Source: Bryobacter aggregatus MPL3 (GTDB lineage: Bacteria > Acidobacteriota > Terriglobia > Bryobacterales > Bryobacteraceae). Taken from it: DNA of 64,000 nucleotides. The notes under the pieces were generated by a model that saw nothing but the letters and a program-made list of their open reading frames with translations, was not told the DNA's origin and did not search any database. Below, piece after piece: positions 1 to 8,186 of this stretch. How positions within the stretch are numbered: the stretch's first letter is position 1; each line of letters opens with the position of its first letter. The stretch spans positions 744,001 to 808,000 of the forward strand of contig NZ_JNIF01000004.1 of the NCBI RefSeq assembly GCF_000702445.1. Direction: 5' to 3'. The translations under genes and the position numbers were made by a program.

Positions 1-3000
1 GCGAATCGGAGACTTCGCGGAACGCGGTCTGGATGGTCTTCTCATAGGTGGCCAGCATCTCGCGCTTGGCGGCTTCGCTGTAGCGGACATTCGCGCGGAG
101 CTGGCCGGCATTGAAGATGGGAATGGTCGCTGTGGGCGCGGCATTCCATTGACGGGCGGCTCCGGTGAACAGATCGAGCAGCGGCCTTGCCTGGGCTCCC
201 AGAAGGCCTGTCAGCGTGATCTGCGGAAAGTACTCTGCACGCGCCGCGCCAATGCGTGCGTTTGCTGCAATGAGCACCTGTTCTGCCTGCCGGATGTCCG
301 GACGGCGGGCGAGTAGATCGGAGGGCAGCCCTGGCGGAATCTTCTCCGGCCCATTCAGTTCCGACAATCGCTTACCGCGCTTCACGGGGCCTGGGTTCTT
401 TCCCAGCAGAATGCTCAGCGCATTCTCCTGTTGTTCGATCGCCCGTTCGTTTGCGACAATCTGCGAGGTCGCAGTTCGAAAGAGTTGCTCGGCTTGCTGG
501 ACGTCGAGACCGGTAGAGACGCCGCGCTCGAGCCTCACGTTGGTGAGGCGTAAGCCGTTCTCCGCAATCTCCTTCGTCTTCTTTGAGATCTCGAGTTCGG
601 TGTCGAGTTCCCGGAGAGAAAGGTAGGCGTCCGTGACATCGGCCACGAGCGACGAGATGACGGCGCGGCGAGCTTCTTCCGTGGAGAGATACTGCGCCCG
701 CGCCGCCTCGTTCAGACGGCGGAGCCGGCCCCAGACATCCAGCTCCCAACTCAGCGCGAAGCCAGCCTGGGTATAGGTCACGTCGAGATTCGTTCCTCGG
801 GGGAGAAAGCGATTCTGGCCGATCTGCGAGATGCGGTTGGCGCTCAAGTTGCCGGACGCAGTGACATTCGGATACAGATTAGCTTGCTGTGCGGTGAGCT
901 GGGCGCGCGCCTGGAGCACGCGCTCGGCGGCAATCCGGACGTCGTAATTCTGCTTGAGCGCGGTGTCGACCAGTTCGGTAAGAACTTCGTCTTCAAACAG
1001 TGTCGACCACTTGCGATCGGCAATCGATTCGGTTGCAACCGGGCCGTTATCGGCCCGGAACTGCGGCGGCGCCGGCAAATCCGGACGCTTGTAGTTCGGG
1101 CCAACGGCGCAACTGGAGAAGAACATCACCAGCAGTGACATTGCGGTTGCCAAGGCCGGCCCTTTGCGGAAGCGCTCGGCCCAGGTCTCGGTGACGACAT
1201 AGAGCATCGGCACAAAGAAGATGGCGAGCAAGGTGGCGGCCAACATACCGCCAAACACCGTCGTCCCCAGAGCGCGGCGGGATGCCGCACCGGCGCCGGT
1301 TGCATACACCAGCGGCACCACGCCAAGAATGAAGGCGAAGGAGGTCATGATGATCGGGCGCAAGCGCAGTTGAGCCGCAGCCACCGCGGCGTCAAAGGGC
1401 GACATGCCTTCCTCCCGCCGTAGCTTCGCAAACTCGACAATCAGAATCGCATTCTTCGAGGCGAGTCCAATCAGTGTGACGATGCCAATCTGCGTGTAAA
1501 CGTCGTAGGCATAAGACCGTGCGAGCACCGCCAGCAAGGCTCCTAAAATGCCCAGCGGAACAGCAAGAATGACGGCAAAGGGGATCATCCAGCTCTCATA
1601 CTGCGCGGCGAGGAAGAGGAAGACGAGGATTGAGGCGAAACCAAAGATATAGACTTCCTTGCCCTCCGATAACTTCTGTTGGTACACCGTTCCGGTCCAC
1701 TCATAGCCAAAGCCCTGCGGCAGGACTTCTTTGGCCACCCGCTCCATGGCCTCGACAGCCTGGCCCGAGGTGTAGCCGGGCGCGGCGGATCCAATCAGCT
1801 TCGCACTGCGGAAACGGTTGTAGCGATAGATCACCTCAGGCGAAGTGGTATCGTGCATCGTCACCAGGGTGCTGAGCGGCACCATGTCGTTGGTGGCAGA
1901 ACGGACATAGTAGCGATTGACGTCTTCCGCGCGATCGCGGAAGTCCGGTTCCGCCTGCATGACCACGCGCCAGGTGCGGCCAAAGCGATTAAAGTCGTTG
2001 ATGTACAAACCGCCGAGGAAGGTCTGCAGCGAATCGTAAACATCGGTCGGCGGAATGCCCAACGCCTGAGTCTTATCGTTGTTGAGCTCCACCTGATAGC
2101 CGGGCACCGACACGCGGAAGGTGTTGGCGATCTGGCCGAGCGCCGGTTCCTTGCTGGCCGCAGCAAGGAAAGCATTCGCCGTGTTCGCCAGCTGATTGAC
2201 GTCGCCCCCGGCGCGGTCTTCGAGCAGGAACTCAAAGCCGCCCGCGGTGCCAAGGCCAAGGATTGGCGGCAAACCAAATCCGAACGAGAAGGACTCCTTC
2301 ATCGGGAACAGCGCTCCGTTGACCTTGCCCAGAATGGAGGCAAATTGCAGGTCCTTGCTCTTGCGCTCTTCCCACGGAGTGAGCGTCAAAATGATGGTGG
2401 CGACGTTTGAGTTATTGGTCTGTGTGGTGAGATCGAGGCCACCAAAGACGGTGGTGTTCTCGACACCCGGAATCTTGCCAACCGTGCTCTGAATCTTGTC
2501 CACCACAATCTGGGTCCGCTCGAGAGAGGCGCCGTCGGGCAACCGGACCGCGACGAAAATGACGCCCTGATCCTCATCGGGAAGAAAGCCTCCCGGTAGA
2601 ATGCGGAAGAGTCCTCCGACGCAGAAGTACAGCGCCAACAATGCGACACCGGCAAAGAAGCTGCGGCGGCCAAAGAGCCGGACTCCCGAGAGATAGCCGT
2701 TGGTTGCTTTTTCAAAGCCACGATTGAAGAGCCCGAAGAATCGAGCGAGTGGGCCCGGTTTGCGATCTCTGTCGACCGGCCGCAGAATCATGGCGCTGAG
2801 CGCCGGGCTGAGCGTGAGTGCGCTGAAGGCGGAGATCAACACCGAGGCCGCAATAGTCAGTGCGAACTGGCGATAGATCTGGCCGCTGATGCCACCGAGG
2901 AAGGCGACCGGTACGAACACGGCGGCGAGAATGAAGGCGATGGCGATCACCGGGCCGGACACCTCTTCCATCGCCTTGATCGTCGCGTCATGAGGTGACA

Positions 3001-4273
3001 TCCCGTGATCGATATTGTGTTGCACCGCCTCCACCACCACGATCGCGTCGTCCACCACGATGCCGATTGCCAGCACTAGGCCGAACATGCTCGTCATGTT
3101 GATGGTGAAGCCAAGGATCGGGAACAAGGCAAAGGTGCCGACCACGGCGACAGGCACCGTCAGCAACGGAATCAGGGTGGCCCGCCAATTTTGCAGGAAG
3201 ATGTAGACGACAAAGATCACCAACAGCACGGCGATGAACAAGGTCTCTACGACGTCCGCAATCGCGGTGCGCACAAACTTGGTCGCGTCATAGCTGACGG
3301 TTTGCGCGATGCCGGCAGGGAAATTCTTCTCCGCCTCCGCGAGGAAGTGCCGGACACGATCTGCTGTTTCTACAGCGTTTGCCCCCGGTGCGAGATACGC
3401 AATGATGACCGCGGCCGGCTTGCCGCTCAGTTCGCTAAAGCTCTTATAGTCCTGCGCGCCAAGCTCCACCCGGCCAACGTCTTTCAATCGCAAAAACGAG
3501 CCGTCTGATTGGGCTCTTAAGATGATGTCGCCAAACTGCTGCGCATCAAGAAGCCGGCCGCTGGCGGTAACGGGATACTGGAAGTCCGTTCCTCGCGGGG
3601 CGGGCGCCTGTCCAATCGAGCCTGCCGGATTCTGCCGGTTCTGCGCTTGCACGGCGCGGTTGACGTCGGTTGCCGTCAGGCCGAGCTTCGCCATCTTATC
3701 TGGATTGATCCAGATGCGCATGCCGTAGTCTTGCGTCGCCGCCAGCCGGGTATCGCCAATGCCAGGGATACTGCCGATCTTGTCCAGCATGTTGATCGTG
3801 GCGTAGTTGCTGAGGAATAACGAATCGTAGCGGTTGTCCGAGGCGGTGACGGCAATCGCCATCAGGAAGGCGGAAGAGACTTTCTTCACCGTGACGCCCA
3901 CGCGCTGCACCTCAGGCGGCAGGGAAGGGAGCGCGAGATTCACTTTGTTCTGCGTCTTCACCGTCGCCAGGTCAATGTTGGTGCCCAGCTCATAGGTAAC
4001 GTCGATGGTCAGCACGCCGTCGTTCGAGCTGCGCGAGAAGAAGTACAACATGCCGTCGAGGCCGGTGAGTTGCTGCTCGATTGGTTGCGCGACGGTCTTC
4101 TCCAGATCCTGCGCGTTGCCACCGCGATAGGTCGCGATGATCTGCACCACGGGCGGTACCACTTCGGGATAGGTCGCGATCGGGAGATTGGGAATCGCGA
4201 CGCCACCGAGGATCGTGATGACGATCGCGATGACAATCGCAAAGATTGGCCGGTTGATAAAGAACTTCGCCAT
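1..4273 (-). CDS. RND (HAE1-type) efflux pump fused in frame to a NodT/OprM-type outer membrane factor, C-terminus cut by window
   Basis: The first 1044 codons encode a full-length AcrB/MexB-like proton-driven drug pump of the inner membrane. It begins MAKFFINRPIFAIVIAI, carries the proton-relay pair in GIVVDDAIVVVEAV and the partner lysine in GLASKNAILIVEF, and ends after a twelfth membrane helix (FGGMLAATLLAIFFVP). There is no stop: the same frame continues through ERFRKGPALATAMSLLVMFFSSC, which looks like a lipoprotein signal with its cysteine at residue 1055, and then into an outer membrane factor (GPNYKRPDLPAP, then YEKTIQTAFREVSDS at the window edge). At least 1424 codons are open. The pump starts 6 bp after the membrane-fusion gene, so the three parts form one tripartite efflux operon. 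A separate internal start at 1141 is possible, but no good ribosome site precedes it. The pump identity is very sure; that a single polypeptide is made is inferred. Confidence 0.9.
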   Translation of the reverse strand, partial: MAKFFINRPIFAIVIAIVITILGGVAIPNLPIATYPEVVPPVVQIIATYRGGNAQDLEKTVAQPIEQQLTGLDGMLYFFSRSSNDGVLTIDVTYELGTNIDLATVKTQNKVNLALPSLPPEVQRVGVTVKKVSSAFLMAIAVTASDNRYDSLFLSNYATINMLDKIGSIPGIGDTRLAATQDYGMRIWINPDKMAKLGLTATDVNRAVQAQNRQNPAGSIGQAPAPRGTDFQYPVTASGRLLDAQQFGDIILRAQSDGSFLRLKDVGRVELGAQDYKSFSELSGKPAAVIIAYLAPGANAVETADRVRHFLAEAEKNFPAGIAQTVSYDATKFVRTAIADVVETLFIAVLLVIFVVYIFLQNWRATLIPLLTVPVAVVGTFALFPILGFTINMTSMFGLVLAIGIVVDDAIVVVEAVQHNIDHGMSPHDATIKAMEEVSGPVIAIAFILAAVFVPVAFLGGISGQIYRQFALTIAASVLISAFSALTLSPALSAMILRPVDRDRKPGPLARFFGLFNRGFEKATNGYLSGVRLFGRRSFFAGVALLALYFCVGGLFRILPGGFLPDEDQGVIFVAVRLPDGASLERTQIVVDKIQSTVGKIPGVENTTVFGGLDLTTQTNNSNVATIILTLTPWEERKSKDLQFASILGKVNGALFPMKESFSFGFGLPPILGLGTAGGFEFLLEDRAGGDVNQLANTANAFLAAASKEPALGQIANTFRVSVPGYQVELNNDKTQALGIPPTDVYDSLQTFLGGLYINDFNRFGRTWRVVMQAEPDFRDRAEDVNRYYVRSATNDMVPLSTLVTMHDTTSPEVIYRYNRFRSAKLIGSAAPGYTSGQAVEAMERVAKEVLPQGFGYEWTGTVYQQKLSEGKEVYIFGFASILVFLFLAAQYESWMIPFAVILAVPLGILGALLAVLARSYAYDVYTQIGIVTLIGLASKNAILIVEFAKLRREEGMSPFDAAVAAAQLRLRPIIMTSFAFILGVVPLVYATGAGAASRRALGTTVFGGMLAATLLAIFFVPMLYVVTETWAERFRKGPALATAMSLLVMFFSSCAVGPNYKRPDLPAPPQFRADNGPVATESIADRKWSTLFEDEVLTELVDTALKQNYDVRIAAERVLQARAQLTAQQANLYPNVTASGNLSANRISQIGQNRFLPRGTNLDVTYTQAGFALSWELDVWGRLRRLNEAARAQYLSTEEARRAVISSLVADVTDAYLSLRELDTELEISKKTKEIAENGLRLTNVRLERGVSTGLDVQQAEQLFRTATSQIVANERAIEQQENALSILLGKNPGPVKRGKRLSELNGPEKIPPGLPSDLLARRPDIRQAEQVLIAANARIGAARAEYFPQITLTGLLGAQARPLLDLFTGAARQWNAAPTATIPIFNAGQLRANVRYSEAAKREMLATYEKTIQTAFREVSDS
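1109..1177 (-). other. Internal lipoprotein-type signal at the pump/outer-membrane-factor junction
   Basis: Codons 1033-1055 of the fused frame read as a basic n-region (ERFRKG), a hydrophobic stretch (ALATAMSLLVMFF) and SSC, followed by AVGPNYKRP, the usual start of mature NodT-family lipoproteins. The basic segment is also the expected cytoplasmic tail after the last pump helix, so the topology fits insertion of a thirteenth helix and cleavage by signal peptidase II. The sequence features are seen; the cleavage is inference. Confidence 0.55.
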
Positions 4274-4279
4274 GGATCC

Positions 4280-5581
4280 CTACTTCTTTCCTTTCGCCGC
4301 GGGAGCCTGGTAAGGCTCTGGCGCGACGACGGCGCCGGGCCTGGCCTTCTGGAGGCCTTCGACAATCACTCGATCCCCATCCTTTAAGCCCTGAAGAATG
4401 ATGATCCTGTCGCCCACGCGCTCGGCCGTCACGACACTGCGAACCTGCACTTTGTTGTCGTTTGAAAGAGTCATCACCGATTGCGAACCTTGCAACTCCT
4501 GGAGGGCGCGCTGCGGCACGAGCAAGGCATTCTTACGATCGTCAGCACGCAGACGAATGCGGCCAAACTGACCGGGCAAGAGATTGTGCTTCGGGTTCGG
4601 GAAGGTGGCCTGTAACTCGAGAGTGCCGGTCTTGGGATCTACGGTGTTGACCGTGTTCTGAATCTTGCCAGGGTAAGGATGAATCGAGTTGTCGGCGAGC
4701 ACCAACTCCAGCGGAAGCTTGTTCAACTGTTGCGTATTTCCCTGATTCTGATAGTTGAGATACTCTGCTTCGCTGATCTGAAAACGAACCCAGATCGGAT
4801 CGAGTGGAACGATCGTCGTCAGCGGTTGTGTGGAGTTCCGCGATACCAGACCGCCAACCTGGATCAGGCTGTCGCCGATGCGGCCCGAGATCGGGGCATT
4901 GATCGTGCCATATTCGAGATTCAGCTCGGCCGCCCGCAGCGTTGCTTTGCTGGTCTCCACCTGCGCTTTGGCCGTGTCGGCCTGCGCGGTGGTGGTCAGT
5001 CGCATTTGCTCGACATTGGCCTGGCGGGCTTTCACATTCGCTTCGTTGGCTCGTTGCGAGGCAACGGCGTTATCCAGATCCTGCTGGGAGGCGGCCTTCT
5101 CTTTGACGAGAGGTTCCAAGCGGCGAACATCCTGTTCCGCTTTGACAAGGTTGGCCTGGGCCTGGGCGAGGTCAGCCTGGGCCTGGAGCAAAAGCACCTG
5201 CCGCTTGGTAAATTCCTGATTGGCTTCGCTTTGTGCCAATTCGCCTTTGGCCTTGTCGACTTCGGCGCGATACGGACGGATGTCGAGCAGATAGAGAGGT
5301 TGGCCCGCCCGGACATCGGAGCCCACCTGGAACAGGCGCCTCTCCACATAACCATCGACACGGCCCCGGACTTCTACCATGTCGCGGGCAAAGGTCTGCG
5401 CAGCGTAATCGTTATAGATCGGTACATCTTGGGCTGCAACAGTGATAAAGGAAACAGCGGCGGGAGGCATGGCCGGAGCCGCCTGGGCGCCGGTCGTTTT
5501 CGATTGGCAAGAGTTAAAGGTGAGGATTCCCGTCAGCGTCAGTGTGGCGACCGTTGCCGAACGGTAAATACGTGGATACAT
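4280..5581 (-). CDS. RND efflux membrane-fusion (periplasmic adaptor) lipoprotein, AcrA/MexA family
   Basis: This 433-residue adaptor links the inner-membrane RND pump to the outer-membrane channel. The N-terminus has a signal ending in FNSC, a lipobox, so it is probably anchored by lipid. It is followed by the barrel-sandwich start (VEVRGRVDGYVERRLFQVG), a long coiled-coil hairpin of alanine/glutamine-rich helices (about residues 120-215), the second half of the lipoyl-like domain (INAPISGRIGDSL), and the beta-barrel with FPNPKHNLLPGQFGRI. The length is slightly above the usual 370-400. It lies 6 bp upstream of the pump start and is almost certainly co-transcribed with it. Substrates cannot be read from the sequence. 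Confidence 0.95.
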   Translation of the reverse strand: MYPRIYRSATVATLTLTGILTFNSCQSKTTGAQAAPAMPPAAVSFITVAAQDVPIYNDYAAQTFARDMVEVRGRVDGYVERRLFQVGSDVRAGQPLYLLDIRPYRAEVDKAKGELAQSEANQEFTKRQVLLLQAQADLAQAQANLVKAEQDVRRLEPLVKEKAASQQDLDNAVASQRANEANVKARQANVEQMRLTTTAQADTAKAQVETSKATLRAAELNLEYGTINAPISGRIGDSLIQVGGLVSRNSTQPLTTIVPLDPIWVRFQISEAEYLNYQNQGNTQQLNKLPLELVLADNSIHPYPGKIQNTVNTVDPKTGTLELQATFPNPKHNLLPGQFGRIRLRADDRKNALLVPQRALQELQGSQSVMTLSNDNKVQVRSVVTAERVGDRIIILQGLKDGDRVIVEGLQKARPGAVVAPEPYQAPAAKGKK

Positions 5582-5663
5582 TGCAGTGATTCCCTTTGCA
5601 GTTGGAGGTCCAAATGCCTAAGCTAGTGTTTACTAGGGTTAGAGCAGAATCCAACTGAAAAGT

Positions 5664-5689
5664 TTCGTGAATATTTCGCGAATTCGCGA
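5664..5689. promoter_or_regulatory. Cluster of three TCGYGA elements including a perfect 14-bp palindrome upstream of the efflux operon
   Basis: The 113-bp gap before the membrane-fusion gene contains TCGTGA (5664-5669) and the perfect palindrome TCGCGAATTCGCGA (5676-5689). It sits between the stop of the sigma-54-type activator gene and the efflux genes, where an activator or local repressor would bind. I find no convincing -24/-12 promoter in the gap. Confidence 0.4.
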
Positions 5690-5694
5690 CGGAT

Positions 5695-7296
5695 TCATGA
5701 AGTCTTCTTGTATTGGTACTTGTTGATGCCCAGGTTGCGGATCCGCGATTCGAGCGTGGATGCTGGTACTCCCAGGCGCGCGGCCGCGCCATGGGCACCG
5801 GAGATTCTTCCTTGCGTGGCTTCAAGTGCTCTTAAGATCTCTTCGCGAGGATCTTGCAGTTCCGCCCCGGAGATCGTTTTGGGAAACGAAGCCGGGTCGA
5901 GTTGAAGAATGGGGCCATCGCTGAGAATGACCGCACGCTCCACCACATTCTGCAGTTCGCGGATGTTGCCGGGCCAGGAATAGTTCTGCATGGAGGCAAT
6001 CGCCGATTTCTCGATCCGTTCGATATTCTTATGCATGCTCTTGGCGAAGCGGGAGGCAAAGTACTCGACCAGGGCGGGAATGTCGTCGCGGCGGTTGCGC
6101 AGTGCGGGCGCCTCCATCGGGAAGACGTTTAGCCGGTAGTAGAGATCTCCTCGAAACTGGCCTCCGGCCACCTCGCGCTCCAGATTGCGATTGGTGGCGG
6201 CAATGACCCGCACATCCGTGCGGCGTGTGATGTTGCCACCCACTCGCTCGTATTCCTTCTCCTGCAAGACGCGTAGCAATGCGACCTGCATGTCGGGCGC
6301 CAGTTCGCCGATCTCATCGAGGAAAATGGTGCCGCCGTCAGCCGTTTCAAAGCGTCCGATCCGTTGGTTGAGCGCACCGGTGAAGGCGCCCCTCTCATGG
6401 CCAAACAATTCGCTGGCGATCAGTTCGGCAGGCAGGGCGGCGCAATTCACCTTCACCAGGGCGCGGGAGGCCCGGGGAGAACGGCGGTGAATCGCACGGG
6501 CCAGCAATTCTTTGCCCGTACCGGTCTCGCCGCTGATCAGAACGGTCGAGTCAGTGGGAGCAACTCGATCAATGTCGCGGAGCACCTTCAGTAAGGCTGG
6601 GGAAGATCCGATGATCTCCTCATACATCGAGCGCTGCACGATCTCATCGCGCAGCAGAATGTTCTCCTGCTGGACCCGCTCTTTCAGCGATTGGATCATC
6701 TCGTAGGCCAGTGCATTCTTGACGGCCATCGTGATGACCTCGCCCGCATCTTCTACCAATTGGATCTCGTAGCGGCTGAACTCCCGCTTCTCGTCGAGAT
6801 TGAAGTAAAGGGCGCCGAGCAGGTGATCCCGTTTCCAGAGTGGAAGACAAATGTAGCTCCGCACACCGAATTCATAGAAGAGCTCTTCCTCCACATAGAG
6901 CTTTTGCTGCTCGAGGTCGGAGCAAACATAGGGGCCGTGGTCGCGCGAGATGGCGCAAAGCCTCGATTCGTGCAACGGTAGACCCTTCTGAATGGTCGGG
7001 GCCACAACTTCTTCCGGCACCTTCTGATAACGGGAGATCAGGCCGCTGAGCGATTCGCCAGGAAGGCGAGGGAAGTCTTTGAGGGAAACCGAATGGAGAC
7101 GGAGAAAGTCCTGATCGATCAAATCGACAGCGATGGCATTGAAACGGATGAGTGGGGAGAGTGATTGGGCGAGTGCATCCAGGACATGTCCCAGGTCGAG
7201 GTGCGCATTGGCTGCTTTGGAAATGTCGAGAAGCAACTGCGTCCGGAATCCAGAGGCCTCTGCGCAGTCGTCTGGAGGATAAGGGAATACCGGCAC
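5695..7296 (-). CDS. Sigma-54-dependent transcriptional activator with N-terminal GAF domain (FhlA/NorR-like)
   Basis: The 533-residue protein activates sigma-54 RNA polymerase by ATP hydrolysis. Residues about 20-200 form a GAF-type sensor. The central AAA+ domain has Walker A GETGTGKE (256-262), the sigma-54 contact loop GAFTGA (303-308) and Walker [10 protein letters not shown] (323-331). A Fis-type helix-turn-helix lies at about 495-529 ([20 protein letters not shown]). I place the start at a GTG 31 bp after the Ku stop; the open frame extends upstream, but that part is an alternative frame of the Ku tail. It lies between Ku and the efflux genes on the same strand, so control of the efflux operon is likely but unproven. 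The GAF ligand is unknown. Confidence 0.92.
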   Translation of the reverse strand: MPVFPYPPDDCAEASGFRTQLLLDISKAANAHLDLGHVLDALAQSLSPLIRFNAIAVDLIDQDFLRLHSVSLKDFPRLPGESLSGLISRYQKVPEEVVAPTIQKGLPLHESRLCAISRDHGPYVCSDLEQQKLYVEEELFYEFGVRSYICLPLWKRDHLLGALYFNLDEKREFSRYEIQLVEDAGEVITMAVKNALAYEMIQSLKERVQQENILLRDEIVQRSMYEEIIGSSPALLKVLRDIDRVAPTDSTVLISGETGTGKELLARAIHRRSPRASRALVKVNCAALPAELIASELFGHERGAFTGALNQRIGRFETADGGTIFLDEIGELAPDMQVALLRVLQEKEYERVGGNITRRTDVRVIAATNRNLEREVAGGQFRGDLYYRLNVFPMEAPALRNRRDDIPALVEYFASRFAKSMHKNIERIEKSAIASMQNYSWPGNIRELQNVVERAVILSDGPILQLDPASFPKTISGAELQDPREEILRALEATQGRISGAHGAAARLGVPASTLESRIRNLGINKYQYKKTS

Positions 7297-7327
7297 TTTC
7301 TTATGATCGCAAGAGAAAAGCTCTTGG

Positions 7328-8119
7328 TTATGCCACCCGGGACTTCTTCTTTGCCGCCGGAGCCTTCTTGAGGCTCTTCTGCAGGGCTTCAAGGATGTTG
7401 ATGACGGGCGCCACCTTGGGGGAGGGCGTGGCAACCACTTTCTTCCCCTTGATCTTGCTTTGGATCAGGGCCTCTACCTTCTCGCGATAAGCATCGTGAT
7501 ATTGCGAGGGCTGGAAGCCACCCGATAAGGATTCCACCAGGCTTCGTGCGAGCTTCCGCTCTTTCTCTGAGACTAACTGCTGATCGCTCCGGAACTCCGC
7601 GTTCTCCCGAATCTCCTCGGTGTAAAACATGGTGTGCAGAATCAGACCCCGGCTCGCGGCACGAATCACCACCGGATGCTCACGGTTATGCATCGCCAGC
7701 CGAGCGATGCCGCTGTATCCGGTATCTTTCATGGCGAGGTAAAGAAGACTGTACGGCTTCTCACCTCCTTCAGCGGGCATTAAGTAATAAGAAGTATCAA
7801 GATACACCGGATCAATGGACTTGGCGTCGACAAACTCTAGGACTTCCATGACCTTTGCCGTCTGCGGAGCAACTTTGGCAAGTTCTTCCGGGTCAATAAT
7901 GACGTACTTGTCCTTTTCGTACTCATAGCCCTTTACGATTTCATTGCGGGTGAGAGGCGCATCTTCATTTTTGCAATAAGAAACGTACTTGATGCGCGAG
8001 TGATCTGTTCGGTGAAGAAGATCGAAGTCAATGGTCCGCCGGCGGGCGGCTGTTGCGATTTCAACGGGAAATGACACAAGGCCAAATGTGAGATGTCCAC
8101 TCCAAACAGAGCTTGCCAT
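7328..8119 (-). CDS. ku: Ku protein, non-homologous end joining
   Basis: This 263-residue protein matches bacterial Ku from its first residues ([19 protein letters not shown]) through the conserved [10 protein letters not shown] and [10 protein letters not shown] segments. Ku forms a homodimeric ring on double-strand DNA ends and recruits the ligase LigD. The C-terminal tail is rich in lysine and alanine ([13 protein letters not shown]), as in other bacterial Ku proteins where it adds DNA binding. It is divergent from ligD with only 67 bp between the starts, so both probably share one promoter region. Confidence 0.97.
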   Translation of the reverse strand: MASSVWSGHLTFGLVSFPVEIATAARRRTIDFDLLHRTDHSRIKYVSYCKNEDAPLTRNEIVKGYEYEKDKYVIIDPEELAKVAPQTAKVMEVLEFVDAKSIDPVYLDTSYYLMPAEGGEKPYSLLYLAMKDTGYSGIARLAMHNREHPVVIRAASRGLILHTMFYTEEIRENAEFRSDQQLVSEKERKLARSLVESLSGGFQPSQYHDAYREKVEALIQSKIKGKKVVATPSPKVAPVINILEALQKSLKKAPAAKKKSRVA

Positions 8120-8186
8120 ATTCTTTTGCCTATCAGACTAGCTCGACTGCGAAATGTTTCTCGCTCCAGCATGGGGGCGGCGCCAG

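Noticed and set aside
4679-5626. A 315-codon plus-strand frame over the membrane-fusion gene
   Set aside because: Complement of a well-recognised adaptor protein.
7297-7434. A 46-codon N-terminal extension of the sigma-54-type activator
   Set aside because: It is an alternative frame of the ku 3' end, Arg/Pro-rich and without family similarity. A GTG at 7296 gives a normal protein.
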